Source of the DNA: RGIG3002 sp045546775
GTDB lineage: Bacteria > Bacillota > Clostridia > Lachnospirales > Lachnospiraceae
NCBI GenBank assembly: GCA_045546775.1
Contig: JAZQDM010000070.1
Span: 1 to 8,840 of the forward strand
Length of the DNA: 8,840 nucleotides
Direction of reading: 5' to 3'
A program made the translations under genes and the position numbers. Below, one piece after another: positions 6,936 to 8,840 of the stretch (its first letter is position 1; each line of letters opens with the position of its first letter). The notes under the pieces are model-generated. The model searched no databases, had not been told where the DNA came from, and was given only the letters and a program-made list of their open reading frames with translations.

Positions 6936-8750
6936 TTACTTAAAGTATGCTACACCGGATTCAAAAATCTTCAAATCCTGTTCTCCGTAAATGTTCATCG
7001 CAACTGCATCGTCTCTACGCTCGGAGTGAGCCATCTTACCGAGGCATCTTCCGTCCGGAGATGTAATACCTTCGATTGCCATGTAGGAACCATTTACGTT
7101 CCACTCTTCATCCATGGAAACATTGCCGTTAATATCAGCATACTGTGTTGCAACCTGACCGTTTGCAAATAATTTGTCAAGCCATTCTTTGTTTGCAACG
7201 AAACGTCCCTCACCGTGAGAAGCCGGATTTACATAAGTTTTTCCAAGTTCTGCTCCCTGTAACCACGGAGATTTGTTGGAAACCACTTTTGTATAAACCA
7301 TCTTGGATACGTGACGGTTGATTGTGTTGAATGTAAGTGTAGGTGAATTTTCATTCTGACCTACAATTTCACCATGCGGCACAAGACCTAATTTGATCAA
7401 TGCCTGGAAACCGTTACAAATACCGAGTGCAAGACCGTCTCTCTCATTTAAGAGCTTCATAACTGCTTCTTTCATCTTTGCATTCTGGAATGCCGTTGCA
7501 AAGAATTTTGCACTTCCGTCCGGTTCGTCACCTGCGGAGAAACCACCCGGGAACATAATAATCTGTGCCTGCTCAATTGCTTTTTCAAATTCTTCTACGG
7601 ATGCTCTGATGTCTTCTGCAGTCTGGTTTTTGAATACTTTTGTCACTACATTGGCACCGGCTCTTTCAAACGCTTTTGTACTGTCGTACTCGCAGTTTGT
7701 ACCCGGGAATACCGGAATAAATACAGTCGGTTTTGCAATTTTGTTTTTGCATACATAGATGCTGTCTGCTTTATAACAATCGGAAGCAACCGGAGTTGTT
7801 GCTTTCTCTGCTTTTGTCGGGAATACTTTTTCCAACTTGGAAGTCCAAGCTTTCAAAGCCTCGTCCATCGTAACTGTCACATCACCATAAACCAATGCAG
7901 CTTCCTCTGTCACGGTACCAATCATCTGTGCACCTAACGCTTCCACTGCTTCTTTTGCTGCGTCCGCAGACATTTCAGCAACGATATCACCAAGTGCATT
8001 TCCAAACAATTCAGAAACTGTCACATCTGTAGAAACATTCACGCCAAGTTTGTTACCGAATGCCATCTTACTGATTGCTGCCACAATACCTTTTGCGTCC
8101 AATGCGTATGCGGAAACAATCTTGCCTCCTGTAATCAAAGTATGAATTGCCTCATACATTTCCATTACTTTTTCGTATACCGGCATATCATAATCGTCTT
8201 TTTCAAGTGCAAAACGAACGATAACATTTCCTGCTTCTTTCAATTCCGGAGAAACGATTTCCTGTTTCTTCGCAATATCCACTGCAAAGGAAACAAGTGT
8301 CGGCGGAACATCAATTTCATTGAAGGAACCGGACATACTGTCTTTACCGCCGATAGACGGAAGACCAAATCCCATTTGCGCATCGTAAGCACCTAAAAGT
8401 GCTGCAAACGGCTGGCTCCAACGTTTCGCTTCTGCAGACATTCTGCGGAAGTATTCCTGGAATGTGAAACGAATCTTCTTGTAATCACCACCGTTAGCTA
8501 CGATTTTGGACATAGATTCCGTCACCGCATAAACCGCACCGTGGTACGGGCTCCAGGAAGAAAGATACGGATCGAAACCGTAGCTCATCATGGAAACCGC
8601 TTCGCTGTCACCGTCAAGCACCGGAACCTTTGCAATCATGGTCTGTACCGGAGTCATCTGGTACTTACCGCCGTACGGCATGGTCACGGTATTTGCACCG
8701 ATGGAGCTATCGAACATCTCCACTAAGCCCTTCTTGGAACAGGTATACAA
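6936..8750 (-). CDS. purL: Phosphoribosylformylglycinamidine synthase (PurL/PurQ fusion), C-terminal part; 5' end missing or interrupted
   Basis: This enzyme converts FGAR, glutamine and ATP to FGAM in purine biosynthesis. Only the C-terminal half of the roughly 1,250-residue fused form is present. With 8750 as residue 1, the second AIRS-type synthase domain spans about 15-310, including PSIGGKDSMSGSF (131-143). The class I glutaminase domain spans about 340-604: VFPGTNCEYDS (347-357), PGGFSAGDEPDGS (401-413), the nucleophile elbow GICNGFQAL with Cys445, SHGEGRF (511-517) and AHSERRD with His575 and Glu577 as the expected triad partners. All of this is intact. The N-terminal domain and first synthase domain are absent. 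Residues from CSKKGLVEMFD onward look like PurL; the codons before that do not, and an in-frame TAG lies at 8772-8774. Position 8750 is only a possible TTG start with no ribosome site, so I read the left side as a broken gene rather than a real start. Confidence 0.93.
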   Translation of the reverse strand: MYTCSKKGLVEMFDSSIGANTVTMPYGGKYQMTPVQTMIAKVPVLDGDSEAVSMMSYGFDPYLSSWSPYHGAVYAVTESMSKIVANGGDYKKIRFTFQEYFRRMSAEAKRWSQPFAALLGAYDAQMGFGLPSIGGKDSMSGSFNEIDVPPTLVSFAVDIAKKQEIVSPELKEAGNVIVRFALEKDDYDMPVYEKVMEMYEAIHTLITGGKIVSAYALDAKGIVAAISKMAFGNKLGVNVSTDVTVSELFGNALGDIVAEMSADAAKEAVEALGAQMIGTVTEEAALVYGDVTVTMDEALKAWTSKLEKVFPTKAEKATTPVASDCYKADSIYVCKNKIAKPTVFIPVFPGTNCEYDSTKAFERAGANVVTKVFKNQTAEDIRASVEEFEKAIEQAQIIMFPGGFSAGDEPDGSAKFFATAFQNAKMKEAVMKLLNERDGLALGICNGFQALIKLGLVPHGEIVGQNENSPTLTFNTINRHVSKMVYTKVVSNKSPWLQGAELGKTYVNPASHGEGRFVANKEWLDKLFANGQVATQYADINGNVSMDEEWNVNGSYMAIEGITSPDGRCLGKMAHSERRDDAVAMNIYGEQDLKIFESGVAYFK

Positions 8751-8840
8751 ACCCGCAAGCCTGCAACGCCACTAGCCCTTAAGGCCGGACTTACCGGACA
8801 GTACGGTCCCTCCCTTTGCGCTCTTTCTCGTAATACGGGA
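8746..8840. other. Non-PurL sequence at the purL junction, unidentified
   Basis: About 95 bases, about 56% G+C, where the N-terminal half of PurL should continue. In phase with purL (minus strand) it is open from the edge but stops at TAG 8772-8774; the other two minus-strand frames also lack PurL-like sequence, so a simple frameshift does not explain it. It contains local dyads: GGAC/GTCC around 8784-8810, direct GTCCGG copies three bases apart, and the palindrome CCTTAAGG near 8777-8784. It could be the end of an inserted element, an intron, a rearrangement joint, or a contig-end artefact. I recognise no transposon terminal repeat, tRNA or known riboswitch in it. Confidence 0.5.

Noticed and set aside
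8829..8838. CGTAATACGG resembling a 16S rRNA segment
   Set aside because: Only about ten bases match and the flanks do not resemble 16S rRNA.
8746..8840. Group II intron 3' end joined to purL
   Set aside because: The bases before the joint end in AC as such introns do, but no domain V hairpin with the catalytic triad and GAAA-type loop is visible. Kept only as an untested possibility.
8790..8840. c-di-GMP riboswitch-like pieces (GCGCAAAGG, GGCCTTAAGG) on the minus strand
   Set aside because: The order and paired regions do not fit the GEMM consensus, and a riboswitch directly before a headless purL half makes little sense.
1..8840. CRISPR array, tRNA or rRNA genes
   Set aside because: No regularly spaced repeats, tRNA cloverleaf ends or rRNA blocks were seen on either strand.

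Overview
The window looks like the chromosome of a Gram-positive, low-to-moderate GC member of the Clostridia, most plausibly a Lachnospiraceae relative. Three things point there: strong AGGAGG-type ribosome binding sites with sigma-A promoters, a lipoprotein with an acidic Glu/Thr-rich linker, and PurL fused to its glutaminase domain as in many Clostridia. This placement is inference from protein style; no rRNA gene is present to fix it.

Layout. Positions 1-5375 hold four genes on the minus strand, read right to left: queH (epoxyqueuosine reductase), argS (arginyl-tRNA synthetase), a complete ABC half-exporter, and a second ABC half-exporter that runs off the left edge. A near-consensus promoter with an extended -10 (5423-5451) starts this run. 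Gaps are short (54 bp queH-argS, 86 bp argS-ABC with the preferred start) and the two ABC genes overlap by 26 bp. I see no minus-strand terminator between them, so they may form one transcript. The first ABC subunit has Asp and Gln at the usual catalytic Glu and switch-His positions, the hallmark of the degenerate-site half of heterodimeric multidrug exporters.

Positions 5376-5541 are a compact divergent promoter region. On the plus strand from 5542 is a secreted lipoprotein of unknown function with an acidic low-complexity linker and two copies of one domain in tandem. It ends in a strong terminator (6844-6870). A second, bidirectional terminator (6879-6920) separates it from the convergent purine gene.

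Positions 6936-8750 (minus strand) encode the C-terminal part of phosphoribosylformylglycinamidine synthase (PurL/PurQ fusion), including the full glutaminase domain. Homology stops abruptly near 8742-8750. The last ~95 bases are GC-richer, contain an in-frame stop and do not encode the expected PurL sequence in any of the three minus-strand frames. PurL is therefore interrupted here by an insertion, a rearrangement or an assembly join; the sequence alone does not decide which.

Most of the window is housekeeping. The items most worth following are the purL junction, the tandem-domain lipoprotein, and a repeat/hairpin element between argS and the ABC genes. I found no convincing new multi-gene system.
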